Shown here: one piece after another, positions 6,824-18,300 of the stretch
Layout: the number at the start of each line of letters is the position of its first letter
How positions within the stretch are numbered: the stretch's first letter is position 1
NCBI GenBank assembly: GCA_947170495.1
Contig: CAMVUB010000021.1
Coordinates: forward strand, 1 to 36,640
DNA: 36,640 nt
DNA from: an uncultured Prevotellaceae bacterium
Lineage (GTDB): Bacteria > Bacteroidota > Bacteroidia > Bacteroidales > Bacteroidaceae
Direction of reading: 5' to 3'
Position numbers and translations under genes: made by a program
Notes under the pieces: model-generated
What the model was told of the DNA's origin: nothing
Seen by the model: the letters and a program-made list of their open reading frames with translations, nothing else
Databases searched by the model: none

Positions 6824-7933
6824 ATGAGCGACCCCTCATCCCTGACCGACGAAGCCGTTGCACTCCTGCGACAACTCATCGCCACGCCGCGCACCAGCCG
6901 CGACGAAGGTGCGGCGGCAGACGTGCTGCACGATTTCATCGCGCAGCGGCAATGCGATGCCGATGGGCGCGAATGGTTCTCGCTACAGCGCGACGGCCAC
7001 AACCTGTGGTGCATCGCCCGCGACTACGACGCCGGGCGCCCCACCCTGCTGCTCAACGCACATATCGACACGGTGAAGCCCGTGAGCGCCTGGCAGCGCG
7101 ACCCCTTCACGCCGACGCTGGAGGGCGACCGCCTCTATGGTCTCGGCAGCAACGACGACGGCGCCTCGCTGGTGGCGTTGTTGCAGGTGTTCCGTGTGTT
7201 GGTGACGCGCCCGCAGCGCTGCAACTTCATCTTCCTGGCCTCCGCCGAGGAGGAGGTGTCGGGGCGCGACGGCGCCTCACGTGCCCTGAAGCAGCTGCCG
7301 CCAATCAGCGTAGCCCTCGTGGGCGAGCCCACGAAGATGCAGCCCGCCATCGCCGAGAAAGGCCTGATGGTGCTGGACTGCACGGCCCGCGGCAAGGCAG
7401 GTCATGCTGCGCGCGATGAAGGCGACAATGCCATCTACCACGCGATGCAGGACATCGAATGGTTCCGTAGCTACCGTTTCCCCGAGACCTCGCCGCTGCT
7501 GGGACCCGTGAAGATGAGCGTCACCATCGTGCAGGCCGGTACCCAGCACAACGTGGTGCCCGACAGCTGCACGTTCACGGTCGATGTGCGCTCCAATGAG
7601 TGCTACACCAACCAAGATATATATGAACAGGTGCGCGCGCACGTAAAGAGCGAGGTGACGGCACGCTCCTTCCGCCTCAACTCATCCTCCATCAACGAGC
7701 AGCACCCGCTGGTGCAGCGCGCGTTGGCACTGGGAGCGACCCTGAACGGAGATCCACGCCGCACCTTCGGGTCGCCGACACTCTCCGACCAAGCGCTGAT
7801 GTCATGGCCTTCGCTGAAGATGGGCCCCGGCGACAGCGCCCGCAGCCACACAGCAGATGAGTACATTCGCATCCCAGAGATAAGGGGAGCCATTGAGGAC
7901 TACTTGACCATGCTCGATGGCATTATCCTATAA
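6824..7933 (+). CDS. argE: M20 metallo-deacetylase, acetylornithine/acetylcitrulline deacetylase type
   Basis: 369 residues. A di-zinc M20 hydrolase with the family pattern: first metal ligands in NAHIDTV (H80, D82), bridging Asp in GSNDDGAS (D111), catalytic and ligand glutamates in SAEEEVSG (E142-E143), a ligand in VGEPTK (E168) and the dimerisation-domain segment GKAGHAARDEGDNAIYH. In Bacteroidota this subfamily acts in arginine biosynthesis, removing the acyl group from N-acyl-citrulline or -ornithine; which acyl substrate applies cannot be seen. The start is set by the promoter at 6792-6799. The next gene starts 54 bp downstream on the same strand without an intervening hairpin. A generic M20 peptidase remains possible, so the symbol is tentative. 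Confidence 0.8.
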   Translation: MSDPSSLTDEAVALLRQLIATPRTSRDEGAAADVLHDFIAQRQCDADGREWFSLQRDGHNLWCIARDYDAGRPTLLLNAHIDTVKPVSAWQRDPFTPTLEGDRLYGLGSNDDGASLVALLQVFRVLVTRPQRCNFIFLASAEEEVSGRDGASRALKQLPPISVALVGEPTKMQPAIAEKGLMVLDCTARGKAGHAARDEGDNAIYHAMQDIEWFRSYRFPETSPLLGPVKMSVTIVQAGTQHNVVPDSCTFTVDVRSNECYTNQDIYEQVRAHVKSEVTARSFRLNSSSINEQHPLVQRALALGATLNGDPRRTFGSPTLSDQALMSWPSLKMGPGDSARSHTADEYIRIPEIRGAIEDYLTMLDGIIL

Positions 7934-7987
7934 TCGCTTCACCAACACCGCACTTTTCAACAGCTATAAACACTAACTAACTCCGAT

Positions 7988-10900
7988 ATGTTCAAACATC
8001 TTCTTTCACCGCTGCTTTTCTTGGGCCTTTGCCTACCCGGCACAGCCCAAGACTACAGTTTCCGCCTGAAGAACACCTTGGCCATCGACCGTCAGGACGA
8101 GACGGTGGAGGTAGTATTGCCAGAGGATATCAACCCAACCACTCATACACTGAAGACCGAAAACGGCACGATAGTGCCCTTCGAAGCGCTGGCCGACGGG
8201 CATACCATCCGCTTCCGCGCCACCGTTCCTCACGGCGCTACGACTGGCTACACACTGACCGACGGTACACCCACGGCACCATCAAAAGTGACTTATGCCG
8301 CTGTCAAGATGCCATCGACGCGCGATGATATCGCTTGGGAAAACGACCTCTGCGCATATCGCATGTACTCCTCGACGCTGCTCAAGAACGAGCCCAACAC
8401 AGCGCAGGGCGTAGATGTGTGGTTCAAGAAAAAGGCAACACCCGTCATCGACGATATGTACAAACTCTCCAACTACCACAATGAGAGCCAGTATGGTGTG
8501 GATGCCTACTCTGTCAACGGAAAGCGGCTGGGCTGTGGTGGTACTGCGGCTGTGGTAGGCGGCCATCTGCAGATGCATAATCCCTATAACAGCTGCGTCA
8601 TCGATGAACAGTCAGCACTGCAATCGAGCTTCACACTGACCTATAACAATGTGATGGTGGATGGTTCTGCTTATACCAAGACGCTCCACGTTACAACTAC
8701 GGCGGGTGCCCTGCTCAATAAGGCAACCGTGCGCTTCGAAGGCCCTGCGAAGACATTCAAGCTGGCCGTAGCGGTGTATCAGCATACGGATATGACACAT
8801 CTCGTGGAAGGCGTGGCCGACACGAAGACACCAGGCTTGGTGGCATGGGCAGAGGCAAAGAGCGAGGGCAGCATCACGAGCGCCGGGGCACGGTTCTTCC
8901 AAGGGGCGTATATACCTTCTGGAGAACATGCAGGAGCTGTCACCACAGAGGTGATTGACAGCCACTTGTGTCTCACAACCGATTACACGGTGGGCACAGA
9001 GCTCACATTCTACTTCGGTGGCGGATGGTCGATCTTCCCCGCAGGGCGCTATGACAGCGACGAGGCATGGTTTGAGGCATTGCTCAATTTCAAACAGACC
9101 ATTGAGCAACCGCTCGCTCCCACATCCATGCAGACACTGCCCCAACGCGAGGAAGTACTACATATTCTGAACACCGTCAACCAGACATGGCAGGAGCGCC
9201 ATCCCAACCATGGCGACTACTTCTGGAACAGAGCCGTCTATCACATTGGCAACATGGCCGCCTATGATGTGACCGGCGATGAGCAATACCGCAACTACAG
9301 TACGGCATGGGCCGAGCGCAGCAACTGGTGGGGAGCCACCGGCACGAATCCCGAAACATGGCAGTATAAGACCTACGGCGAAGGGAGCAACTGGGTGCTC
9401 TTCGGCGACAATCAGGTATGCTTCCAGGTATATGCCGACCTCTATAACCTTGACTCGCAGCACGACCCGAAGAAGATTGAACGTGCCTTGGAAGTCATGG
9501 GCTATGAGATATCGACCGATGCCAACGACTATCTCTGGTGGGTAGATGGCCTGTTCATGGTGATGCCTATCATGACCAAGCTCTATCACATCACGGGCGA
9601 ACAGACTTATCTCAACAAGATGTACGACTATTGGCAGTATGCCAACAGCATCATGTATGACGAGGAAACTGGTCTTTACTTCCGCGATGCCAAATATGTC
9701 TATCCTGCCCACACAACATACACTGGTAAGAAGGACTTCTGGGCGCGCGGCGACGGCTGGATCTTCGCCGCCTTCGCCAAAGTGCTCAGCGAGCTACCCG
9801 AGAACGATGTACATCGCGAGGAGTATATCACCTACTACCGTCGTATGGCAGCAGCCCTCAAAGCATGTCAGCAGGACGAAGGCTACTGGACGCGCTCACT
9901 CCTTGACCCGGCACAGGCTCCGGGCCGCGAGACGAGCGGCACGGCTCTCAACACCTTCGCATACGCCTGGGGCATCCGCAACGGCATCCTCTCCGAGATG
10001 GAGTACGGCGCCACACTGGAGCGTGCCTGGAACTATCTCTCCACCATCGCGCTACAGGAAAACGGCACTGTGGGGTACATACAGCCTATAGGAGAAAATG
10101 CCAGTCCCAATACGACCATCAAGGCTACAGACTACCACGACTTCGGCATCGGTGCTTACCTCATGGCTGTCGCAGAGATGAGCAAGCTGGCGGCTGATGA
10201 TGCCAACCTGCCAAAGCTTCGCATGACGGGCGTGCGGCTCAGCGATGATGCCACACGAATCACCGTGACCTTCAACCAGCAGCCCGACGCCACAGAGGCC
10301 TCAGATGCGGGCAACTACCTGTTGCACTCGCTCATCAACGGGGATCCTTATCTAAGTGAACTCACTGCCGTTGATGCCGCAGACTTCCATATCGGCGAGG
10401 ACCACACGGTGACCATCACGCTAAGTGAGCCGCTGGACTATGGCCGCTATGAGCTGATTGTTTCCGACATACACAGCGAGGCGGGCGGAGAGATGGCTGA
10501 CAACCAGCGCCGCACACTGATGCGCACCGTGCCGCTGGACGAGAAACAGGAGAACATCACCATCACCGCTATAGGACGGGAAAATAACACGAACGTGGAA
10601 GCCAATGTCAACGACGGCAACCTATCCACCCGCTGGAGCCAAGAGGGCATGAACCAATGGATCTGCTTCGAACTAAAGGATGTCAAGAATGTCTATGCCG
10701 TAGATATGGCTTTCTACAATGGCAATCAGCGCACCTTCACCTTTAAGATACAGACCTCCATCGACAACCGGACTTGGACAGATGCCACCGGTACCATCGT
10801 CAGTAGCGGCCTCACCAACCAGATGGAGCGCTACCGTTTCACACCCGTGGAGGCTCGCTATGTGCGAATCCTCTGCAGCGGCAACAGCACCAATAAATGG

Positions 10901-11080
10901 AACAGCCCCACCGAGATTCGCATCCGCTTCAATGAATCCGTAGGCATCGATGAAATCACAGAAAAACCACAATCCACTACCCCTGCAACCATCTACGACC
11001 TAAGCGGAAGGCGTGTACACCCTGCAACCTGGAACAAGGGAATCTTTATCGTTAATGGCCGAAAAGTGGTGAAGAAATAA
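7988..11080 (+). CDS. Secreted GH105/GH88-type glycosidase with DUF4861-like, discoidin-like and type IX sorting domains
   Basis: 1030 residues. Signal peptide to about residue 20 (LPGTAQ). Residues ~105-375 (WENDLCAYRMYS, GVDAYSVNGKRLGCGG) look like DUF4861. Residues ~390-720 form an alpha/alpha barrel of the unsaturated glucuronyl/galacturonyl hydrolase kind, with YLWWVDGLFM carrying the presumed catalytic Asp (D520) and FWARGDGWIFAAFAK. Residues ~745-848 are an Ig-like fold, ~868-983 an F5/8 type C (discoidin-like) carbohydrate-binding module, and the C-terminus (IYDLSGRRV ... GIFIVNGRKVVKK) a type IX-like sorting domain. Such enzymes remove the unsaturated uronic acid left by lyases on pectin-type glycans such as rhamnogalacturonan. 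It is followed 34 bp later by manC. Confidence 0.85.
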   Translation: MFKHLLSPLLFLGLCLPGTAQDYSFRLKNTLAIDRQDETVEVVLPEDINPTTHTLKTENGTIVPFEALADGHTIRFRATVPHGATTGYTLTDGTPTAPSKVTYAAVKMPSTRDDIAWENDLCAYRMYSSTLLKNEPNTAQGVDVWFKKKATPVIDDMYKLSNYHNESQYGVDAYSVNGKRLGCGGTAAVVGGHLQMHNPYNSCVIDEQSALQSSFTLTYNNVMVDGSAYTKTLHVTTTAGALLNKATVRFEGPAKTFKLAVAVYQHTDMTHLVEGVADTKTPGLVAWAEAKSEGSITSAGARFFQGAYIPSGEHAGAVTTEVIDSHLCLTTDYTVGTELTFYFGGGWSIFPAGRYDSDEAWFEALLNFKQTIEQPLAPTSMQTLPQREEVLHILNTVNQTWQERHPNHGDYFWNRAVYHIGNMAAYDVTGDEQYRNYSTAWAERSNWWGATGTNPETWQYKTYGEGSNWVLFGDNQVCFQVYADLYNLDSQHDPKKIERALEVMGYEISTDANDYLWWVDGLFMVMPIMTKLYHITGEQTYLNKMYDYWQYANSIMYDEETGLYFRDAKYVYPAHTTYTGKKDFWARGDGWIFAAFAKVLSELPENDVHREEYITYYRRMAAALKACQQDEGYWTRSLLDPAQAPGRETSGTALNTFAYAWGIRNGILSEMEYGATLERAWNYLSTIALQENGTVGYIQPIGENASPNTTIKATDYHDFGIGAYLMAVAEMSKLAADDANLPKLRMTGVRLSDDATRITVTFNQQPDATEASDAGNYLLHSLINGDPYLSELTAVDAADFHIGEDHTVTITLSEPLDYGRYELIVSDIHSEAGGEMADNQRRTLMRTVPLDEKQENITITAIGRENNTNVEANVNDGNLSTRWSQEGMNQWICFELKDVKNVYAVDMAFYNGNQRTFTFKIQTSIDNRTWTDATGTIVSSGLTNQMERYRFTPVEARYVRILCSGNSTNKWNSPTEIRIRFNESVGIDEITEKPQSTTPATIYDLSGRRVHPATWNKGIFIVNGRKVVKK

Positions 11081-11114
11081 GAGAAAGAACATCAAGAACA
11101 TATACTAACCTACC

Positions 11115-12206
11115 ATGACCAAACCTTCTGAGAAGTATTTCTGCCTCATCTTAGCCGGAGGCACGGGAAGCCGCCTGTGGCCCGCCAGCCGCGAGCACTT
11201 CCCCAAACAATTCATGGACTTTGCAGGCACCGGTCGCACGCTGATCCAGCAGACCTACGACCGCTTCGCCCGCTTCATCCGACCCGAGAACATCTTTGTC
11301 AGCACGCTGCAGTCCTATACGTCGATCCTGCAGGAGCAGCTGCCGCAGCTGCCCCGCGAGCAGATCCTCGAGGAACCCGTACGCCGCGGCACCCTCGCAC
11401 CTGTGACATGGGCCACGACCGTCATCCTGCGCCGCTGTCCCGAGGCGTGCATCGTGCTATCCCCCTCGGATCAGGTCATCTACGGCGACGACCAGTTCGA
11501 CAACGACCTCCTTCATGCCCTGCAAACGATGGAGCACCACAACGGCGTCGTCAACATGGGCGTGCCCCCTACCCGACCCGAGACGGGCTACGGCTATGTG
11601 CAAATGGGCGAATCCATCGAGGAAGAACAGCGCATCTATCGCGTGAAGACGTTCACGGAGAAACCCGACGAACACTTCGCCCAGATGTTCATGGAGAGCG
11701 GTGAGTTCCTGTGGAACACAGGCCTCTTCGTCTTCGGCGCCCACTACATGCTCAACAATATCATCAAGCACGTGCCCGAGTACCAGGATGTGTATCCCTC
11801 ACTGGCCACCTACCCCGTGCTGCCCAATCTGTCGATGGAGCATGCCGTGCTGGAGCATACCGGCCACAGCTACGTGCAGAAGTGCCGCTTCGGATGGGCC
11901 GACCTGGGCACATGGCAAGGCATCGCCACCGATGCCCTCCACGCGCCGAAGGTCAACACCCCTCACCCTCCCTCCGACGTAAAGACTGACGGCCGCGGCA
12001 ATGTCACCGTCCACAGCGAAGCCCTCTTCGACAACGCCGAAGGCAACATCGTGCGCCTACCCTCAGGGCACCTCGCCGCCATCAGCGGTCTCAAGGACTT
12101 CGTCGTCACCGAGGAAGGCGGCGTCCTCATGATCTGCCCCAAGGACGATGCCGCCGCCATGCGGCGCCTCCAAACCCTCGCCCACATCGATGAGTTGAAC
12201 GAATAG
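11115..12206 (+). CDS. manC: Mannose-1-phosphate guanylyltransferase
   Basis: 363 residues. Converts mannose-1-phosphate and GTP to GDP-mannose in the cytoplasm. The nucleotidyltransferase signature LAGGTGSRLWPASREHFPKQ starts at about residue 14; SPSDQVI, FTEKPD, and FLWNTGLFVF follow in the usual order, and WADLGTW closes the catalytic domain. The length corresponds to the single-domain enzyme without the C-terminal cupin phosphomannose isomerase found in bifunctional ManC/AlgA. GDP-mannose feeds GDP-fucose and surface polysaccharides. It lies 34 bp after the glycosidase gene, probably in the same transcript, and ends before a hairpin at 12333-12365. Confidence 0.95.
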   Translation: MTKPSEKYFCLILAGGTGSRLWPASREHFPKQFMDFAGTGRTLIQQTYDRFARFIRPENIFVSTLQSYTSILQEQLPQLPREQILEEPVRRGTLAPVTWATTVILRRCPEACIVLSPSDQVIYGDDQFDNDLLHALQTMEHHNGVVNMGVPPTRPETGYGYVQMGESIEEEQRIYRVKTFTEKPDEHFAQMFMESGEFLWNTGLFVFGAHYMLNNIIKHVPEYQDVYPSLATYPVLPNLSMEHAVLEHTGHSYVQKCRFGWADLGTWQGIATDALHAPKVNTPHPPSDVKTDGRGNVTVHSEALFDNAEGNIVRLPSGHLAAISGLKDFVVTEEGGVLMICPKDDAAAMRRLQTLAHIDELNE

Positions 12207-12332
12207 CAGGCGCTTCAGCAATCTGCAAAAAACTTTTGCGGAAAACCCTACGAACCCTCCGCTGCTAAATCAACAGAAGAAGGGCATAGAAACAGACAGG
12301 GCATCTAATGCACTCAGGACATAGAAACACGC

Positions 12333-12365
12333 AAGCGCCCGACCAGTGTGAGAGGTCGGGCGCTT
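12333..12365. terminator. Bidirectional hairpin between convergent genes
   Basis: Perfect 12-bp stem AAGCGCCCGACC / GGTCGGGCGCTT with a 9-base loop, between manC (ends 12206) and the giant gene (ends 12389 on the minus strand). U-tracts are weak on both sides. The rest of 12207-12388 shows no gene. Confidence 0.75.
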
Positions 12366-12388
12366 CTTGATTTAGGGGCTAAGTGCTA

Positions 12389-15300
12389 TTATCGGATGTA
12401 ACACTTACGTCGGTTCACGATGTACACACCCTTGGGAAGGCTGCGTAAATGCTTGATGGTTGCATCACGACTGACGAGTACGCCATCAACGGTATAGACC
12501 GTCATCGGAGCCGTGAGGGTCATTTGGCTGATGCCTGTGGTCGGCCCCATGTCGATAGCGAACGGTTTCTCGTAGCTGCCCACAACATCGTCGGTGAATG
12601 TCAGTGTATTCTCGGTGCAGAACGTTTCGCTGGTCTCTGCATTCTCCACGATGAGCGTGATGCTGACAGGATCATCACCATAGACTGTGAGATAGTGGTT
12701 GCTGCCCACGCACTGGCTGATACCGCGCAGTTCTTCACCAACGAAGGCATATACGGTATATTGCTGTGCCGGCATCTCGATGTCGTTGTCGTAGATGCGT
12801 GCGGTGATGTTCATCGTGTTGGGATAGCGACGGGCATCAACAACGAGTTGAGACACAGGTGCTGGTTCACTGGCCGGAGCGTTGGTGATGTCGAAGGTCA
12901 GTTGCTTCGAGGACACGGACTTATAGAGATAACCCTGTCCGGGAATCAACACGTCAAGTGTACCTTCCCATTTGCCACCGCTATACTGTGAGAAGCCAGT
13001 TGCCTGAGAGACGATATAGTCGCCTTCCTCGGCACCGGTCAGCACGTCAGCCAGACCTCGAGACTCGTAGTAAGGATAAGCTATCCAGTTCCAACCTGGT
13101 TGTACGCTGATGGGCTTCTTATAGATTCGTCCGCGCATGGCAATGCTGAAGTTGGTTGCAGCCTCAATCTTGTATCCTGCCGTCGGGACGATCCTGTTGA
13201 TGTTGCCCATGAGCCCGTATTCCGGGTCGATGACCAATTCGTCCGTCTGGCTGAGGACGCGTGAAGCGAATGTGGTCACATTGCCCAAGGGCTGCTCCTC
13301 GCTGAGATAGGTAGAAACCCAGTTCCAACCCTGTACCATAGTGAGGGCTTGTGTAAAGACATCCTGAACGAATTCGGCTTGGATGGTCAGCGCCTTGTCT
13401 GCTGTGACTGTCAGCGTATTCCCATCGGCAGCGACTGCGGTGCCGTTGACAATCCATCCCTTGAGAATGAAGTCGGCCTTGGGCGTAGCCACGATGTTCA
13501 CCTCAGCACCATAGTCATAGACACCAGTGCCAGCCACAGTACCACCGCTGCCGGCGGTTGCGTCCACCTTGTATTGCCTCTTCTTGAAGTTGGCTACGAG
13601 GTCCTGATTGCTGGTGATAGTGGTTTCATAGACGGGGTTGGTGGAGATGGCCACACCATTCAGCGACCAGTTCACGAACTCAAAGCCCTCGTTGGCAGTT
13701 GCGGTGAAGCGGTACTTGTCACCATACTTCACAGCCGTGACATTGCCGTCGCCCGGAGCTTTTCTCGGTGCATTGGCAGGCTCTGTTGTGTCACCAATCT
13801 TCTCGCGCTGGATGATGCCTGAGTAGAGCGGATATTCTGTGGTGGTGACCTGCACGAGTCCTCCGAGGAAGAGCACCCAGTCCTTCTTCAGGCCGTTGTA
13901 GCCGTTGTAGCCTTCGTGGTCGATGATACCGGTGGTCTGCACGGTGAGTACGTAGTAGCCATTGGGGAGCGTGCGGTTCAGGTCGGTGAAGTTGAGCGTC
14001 CATACGGTATTGTCTTCAGAGGTGAAGCTGACAGAGGATAGATCCTGCTTCTTGCCCTGCACAGTGAGTGTCACGTCGTCCTGCGTGAATGTCTCGGGCT
14101 GGATGGCCTTGTTGAACGTCACGGTCACCTCGTCCACGTAGGTCGTGCGCACGGGCTGACCGTTCAGTTCCATGCCTGTGATGCTGTCCACTTCGAGAGG
14201 CTTTTCGCTGCGGTCTTCGAAGGTGAGCTTGTATTTCACGCCCTCGAGCATGGTCGCAGCAGGGAAATTGTCGATGAAGTGGAGGCGGTTCTCGTAGAGC
14301 CAATCGCCGCCATCGACCAGCGTGCGGTCGGTCTGCCACATGTTATCTACAGGCAGCTCTTGGTTGTCGCTCAGTCGCACGATGCTCAGCAGCTTGCGGC
14401 GCCCCACGGTTGGGTCAAGCAGTGAGCCATAGTTCCACCCCTGGTTTGTGGGATGCACGGTGAGTGTGTATTCGGTGTTGCTCTGCTTTTCTATCACGGC
14501 ATCAGTGCTCACGTTGACTTCAGCCTGAGTGCCATTGGTGAAGTAGATTTGGTCGGGAAGGTCTTCCGTGTCGCTGATGTCATTGACGAGGAATCCTCTT
14601 CCGATGGTCACATTGCCTGCCGGCGGCGTGAAGCCGTGGATGAGCTCGTGGATGGTCACCTGATCGAGTAGCGAGAGGTTCTCATTGCCGTAGCTGGTGA
14701 CGTGTGTGGCCTTGATGTCGTACTCCACGAAGTGTCCGAGCAGAGAGCTCTGGAGCCACCACTGTGCGTAGGCTTGTGAGTGGGCAGGGATGTTGCCGAA
14801 TTCGGTGGGTATGCTTTCGCCCATGGCCATCACCTTGTCCTGTCCGTTGAGTTGCGATGAGACGAACTCAAAGTCGATGTAGAGTCCTTTCTCGTTCTCG
14901 ATAATCTTGGGTTGCTTCGTCAGCATGCGGACGTTCGTGGCATCGCCATTACCCTTGTTGTTGATGATGACGGCAAACTCGCCGGGCACGACGGGCTCGA
15001 TGGCTTCGGTGAGGGCATCGTCGCCATAGAGGTCACGCTGCATGAAGTAGGTCAGGTCGAGCTCGGGACTCGGCTTCACGGTGAGCGTCACGGGGTAGAG
15101 CTCGCGCGTCACCTCGAGGTCGGTGTTCGGGTCCTTATAGCTCAGTGTGCCGCCGAAGGAGTATTCCACCGGTTCATCGGGTGCGGCATACTTCGAGGGG
15201 ATGAACAAGATGGTGGCCGTGCCGGTGCTGTCAGCGCCGAGGTGCCAGCCGCTCTCCATGTCCAGCTCGCCCTTGAAGTTCATGAGACTCTCAGTGTGCA

Positions 15301-18300
15301 TCTCGAACTCTTTCTCGGTGGCCAGCTGTGCGGTCTGCGTGTTGGTCACTTTCAATTTGAGCTTCACATCCTCCATGGCGGCTTCCTTATTACCATTGCC
15401 GATGGTCAGTGTGCCTCGGAAGGCCTGGCGCGTCATGGTCATCGTCTGATCTATCTGCAGTTTGATGGTGGCACAGGTGTTGTTAGACTCCTTTTCCAAA
15501 TGGTCTATCACGTCTCTGGAATCCTGCGAGAAGAGTCCCATGACCGTCTCGCCCGTGTGCTCCTTGATGAACTCGTCGAGCTGGTTCATCATGTCCAGAC
15601 GGCAGCTCAGGATGTCGGCATGAATTCTGTTTTCTGCCTCGAGCGTCTCGTCCTTCTCATAGTCAATCGTATTGTTAATGCGCTCAACGAGATAATCGAG
15701 CAGGCCGTCGCTGACATCCTGCGGCTTGTAGAGCCTTAGTGCGTCGGCGGTGATGTGCTCTCTGTTCCTCAGGAAAGGTTCTATGACTTGCAGCATCTCG
15801 TCGCGCTCGTCAATAGTCATGTTATCTTGCCATTTGCGCGAACCTAAGATTTCGTCGAAGACGCCTAAGTAGTTCTCCAACCAGCGCTGCACGGCAAAGT
15901 TACGTGCTGCAAACACATTCAGGAACTCGCTCCCACCGCCTGCTTTTTCCTTCTTGGGAAGGTGCTTTATGGGTGCGTGGAAGATTCCGGGATCTGGAGG
16001 ATTGACACCGCCTCCATCTCCTCCGGGCACGTCGCCAGGACCAATGTCGGGTGGTGGGGGAGCGCCGCAGTCGGATACATACAAATCGACAAACGATACG
16101 GTACAGTTCACGATGTTACAGATAAGACCTATTGGGCTGTCGTTTTTGACGATACCGACACCACAACCTACGGCACCAACGACTATTTGAGTGATGTCGG
16201 CAGCCGAACTATGGTTCATGATACCATTAGCCAGACCGTACCAGCAACCCAGTTGGAAGACATCGACGAACGAGATGGCGCAGTCGAAAATCGACTTAGC
16301 AATCTTATGCATGTTCTCCTTACAGGGGTTACAGTCCTTACCTTCGTAGATCTGGTTGCTGTTCTGTGTCGAGGTGTACGAGCTGCTGCCGCCACCACCA
16401 CCGCCAGGACCGCCTACGCCACCACCACCGCCGCCATAGACGGTATAGTAGCCACCATCGCACTCGGTGTATGTGACAGGCCTTGAATACTTATGCCATT
16501 TGTGGTCTTTACCACACTCCCACCAATAAACTGTTGTTGACAGCGTGCGGCAGTTGCCATTGCTTGCAGCTCTGAACTTTTGTCCTTTCGTGGATGCGGC
16601 AGTCTCCACGCGTGTCACCTTCACGGGGATGGTGTAGCTCTGCTGCGGTGCCAGCGTGAGGTTCTCGTGCTCCACAAGGGGTTCCCACTGATAGTCGCCT
16701 GCGAACTCAGGAATCGTGTAGCCTACGTCCTCGGCCTGGATGAGTCCCTTGTTGGTCATGATGGCATAGTAGATGATGCTCTCGCCTACACCCAGATGGT
16801 CCAAATCGAGCTTATCGGGTTGTACCGTCTCCACAACGGGAGTGGGCACATTCGTCTCGTACTTCACCGTCGTCACGATTTCATACTGATCCTCCACCTC
16901 TGTTTCCACGACGTTCCAACTCACGCTGATGGCCTGGTAGCTCAGGTTGATTACCTTCGTTGTCGTGCCCTCTGGGTCAACCAACACATTATTCTTATAT
17001 GCATCGTGCTTGTCGGCAGTGACATTCAGCTGGTAGTAGCCCTCGGGCAGCTCTATGGTGTAGAGGCCGTTGGCATCGCTCGTTCCCTGTGCCACGAGTG
17101 CACCCGTGACAGGGTTGCGCAGTACAATCTCAGCTCCTGCCACATGCGGCTTCTCGTCGGTGTAGTAGGTGAACTCATCGGTGACGTCAACGACCAGTGT
17201 ACCCTTAGAATTGCTCACGGGCATAATGCTGTAGTTGACGTAGGTGCCATTGCCATTCTCGCAGTTGATGCCGAGCATACCAGTGACGGGCACGTTGAGT
17301 TGCATGTCGTCAGTGGGCTGTATGCGCAGCACGACGGTGGCTGTGTCGTTCTGATTCAGGCCAGGCATGGTGGATCCTGTCAGTGGCTTGATGAAGTCGG
17401 GCAGCGAGAGGCTGATCTTACCCGTGTTGCCCTTACCCGTATTGGTGACCATGAAGCTGATGTCGCGTCCGGTGGTCTTCACCACGGTCGTGTTCAGGTT
17501 GTGGAACTCGGGCACCAGATTGCCTGTCGCCAGGCGGGCGTAGAAGTGAATAGGAATCTCGAGTGCTGCGCCTTCGTCGGAGACAACGCGGATGCGGATC
17601 ATCTCCCAGCTGTCGCCCTGCGACGGCACTGTACCAGTGAGAGAGTATCTCAGTGTCACCTCCTCGCTGGCACCGATGTTGGCTGGAATGTCGAACTGTG
17701 TCTGCAATCCCTCGGGACCACCCATCACCTCGACATTCACACCCGTCAGCGGCAGCTTGCCGGCGTTCACCAGTCTGAGCGAACCGCCGTAGGCTTCGCC
17801 ACACGTTGCCTGGCAGGTGATGTAGCTGTTCTCGGTACGCTTGAGTCCGAAGACATCGAAGGTTGCCATTTCCTCTGTCGTGGGATCGTTTCTGTAGCAA
17901 GCACCCACTGCGAAGTGGCCGGACTGCTTGTCGTAAAGCTGCCACACGAGGGTGAACTTGCCATCGGCATCGGTATCTGCCTGCTTCACCTCGCGCGTAC
18001 CATCATTAATCATATAGACATCGATGGGGGCGTTGGCCGAGTTCTCGCCGTGTATCTCGCCGCTGATGACAACTTCTGCGTTCTGACGATATACTTGCTT
18101 GTCGGTCTTCACCGTAGCGGTGAAGGGCGATGTGGCCTTCACCTTCACCTCGTTCGAGGTGTTGTTGGTATAGACGAGCTCAGTGACTGTGCGCGATGCA
18201 TTGACCACAGCGTAGTAAGTGTAGTCGCCCACCTGATCCGGTAAGGTGATGATGCGGTTGACCACGATGCTTTCGCCTACGGGAACAGCCTTCTCGGTGT

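Noticed and set aside
16580..18244. 554-codon open frame on the plus strand
   Set aside because: It lies fully antisense to the giant protein gene; the His/Val/Gly-rich translation is what the opposite strand of such coding DNA gives, and it has no promoter or domain.
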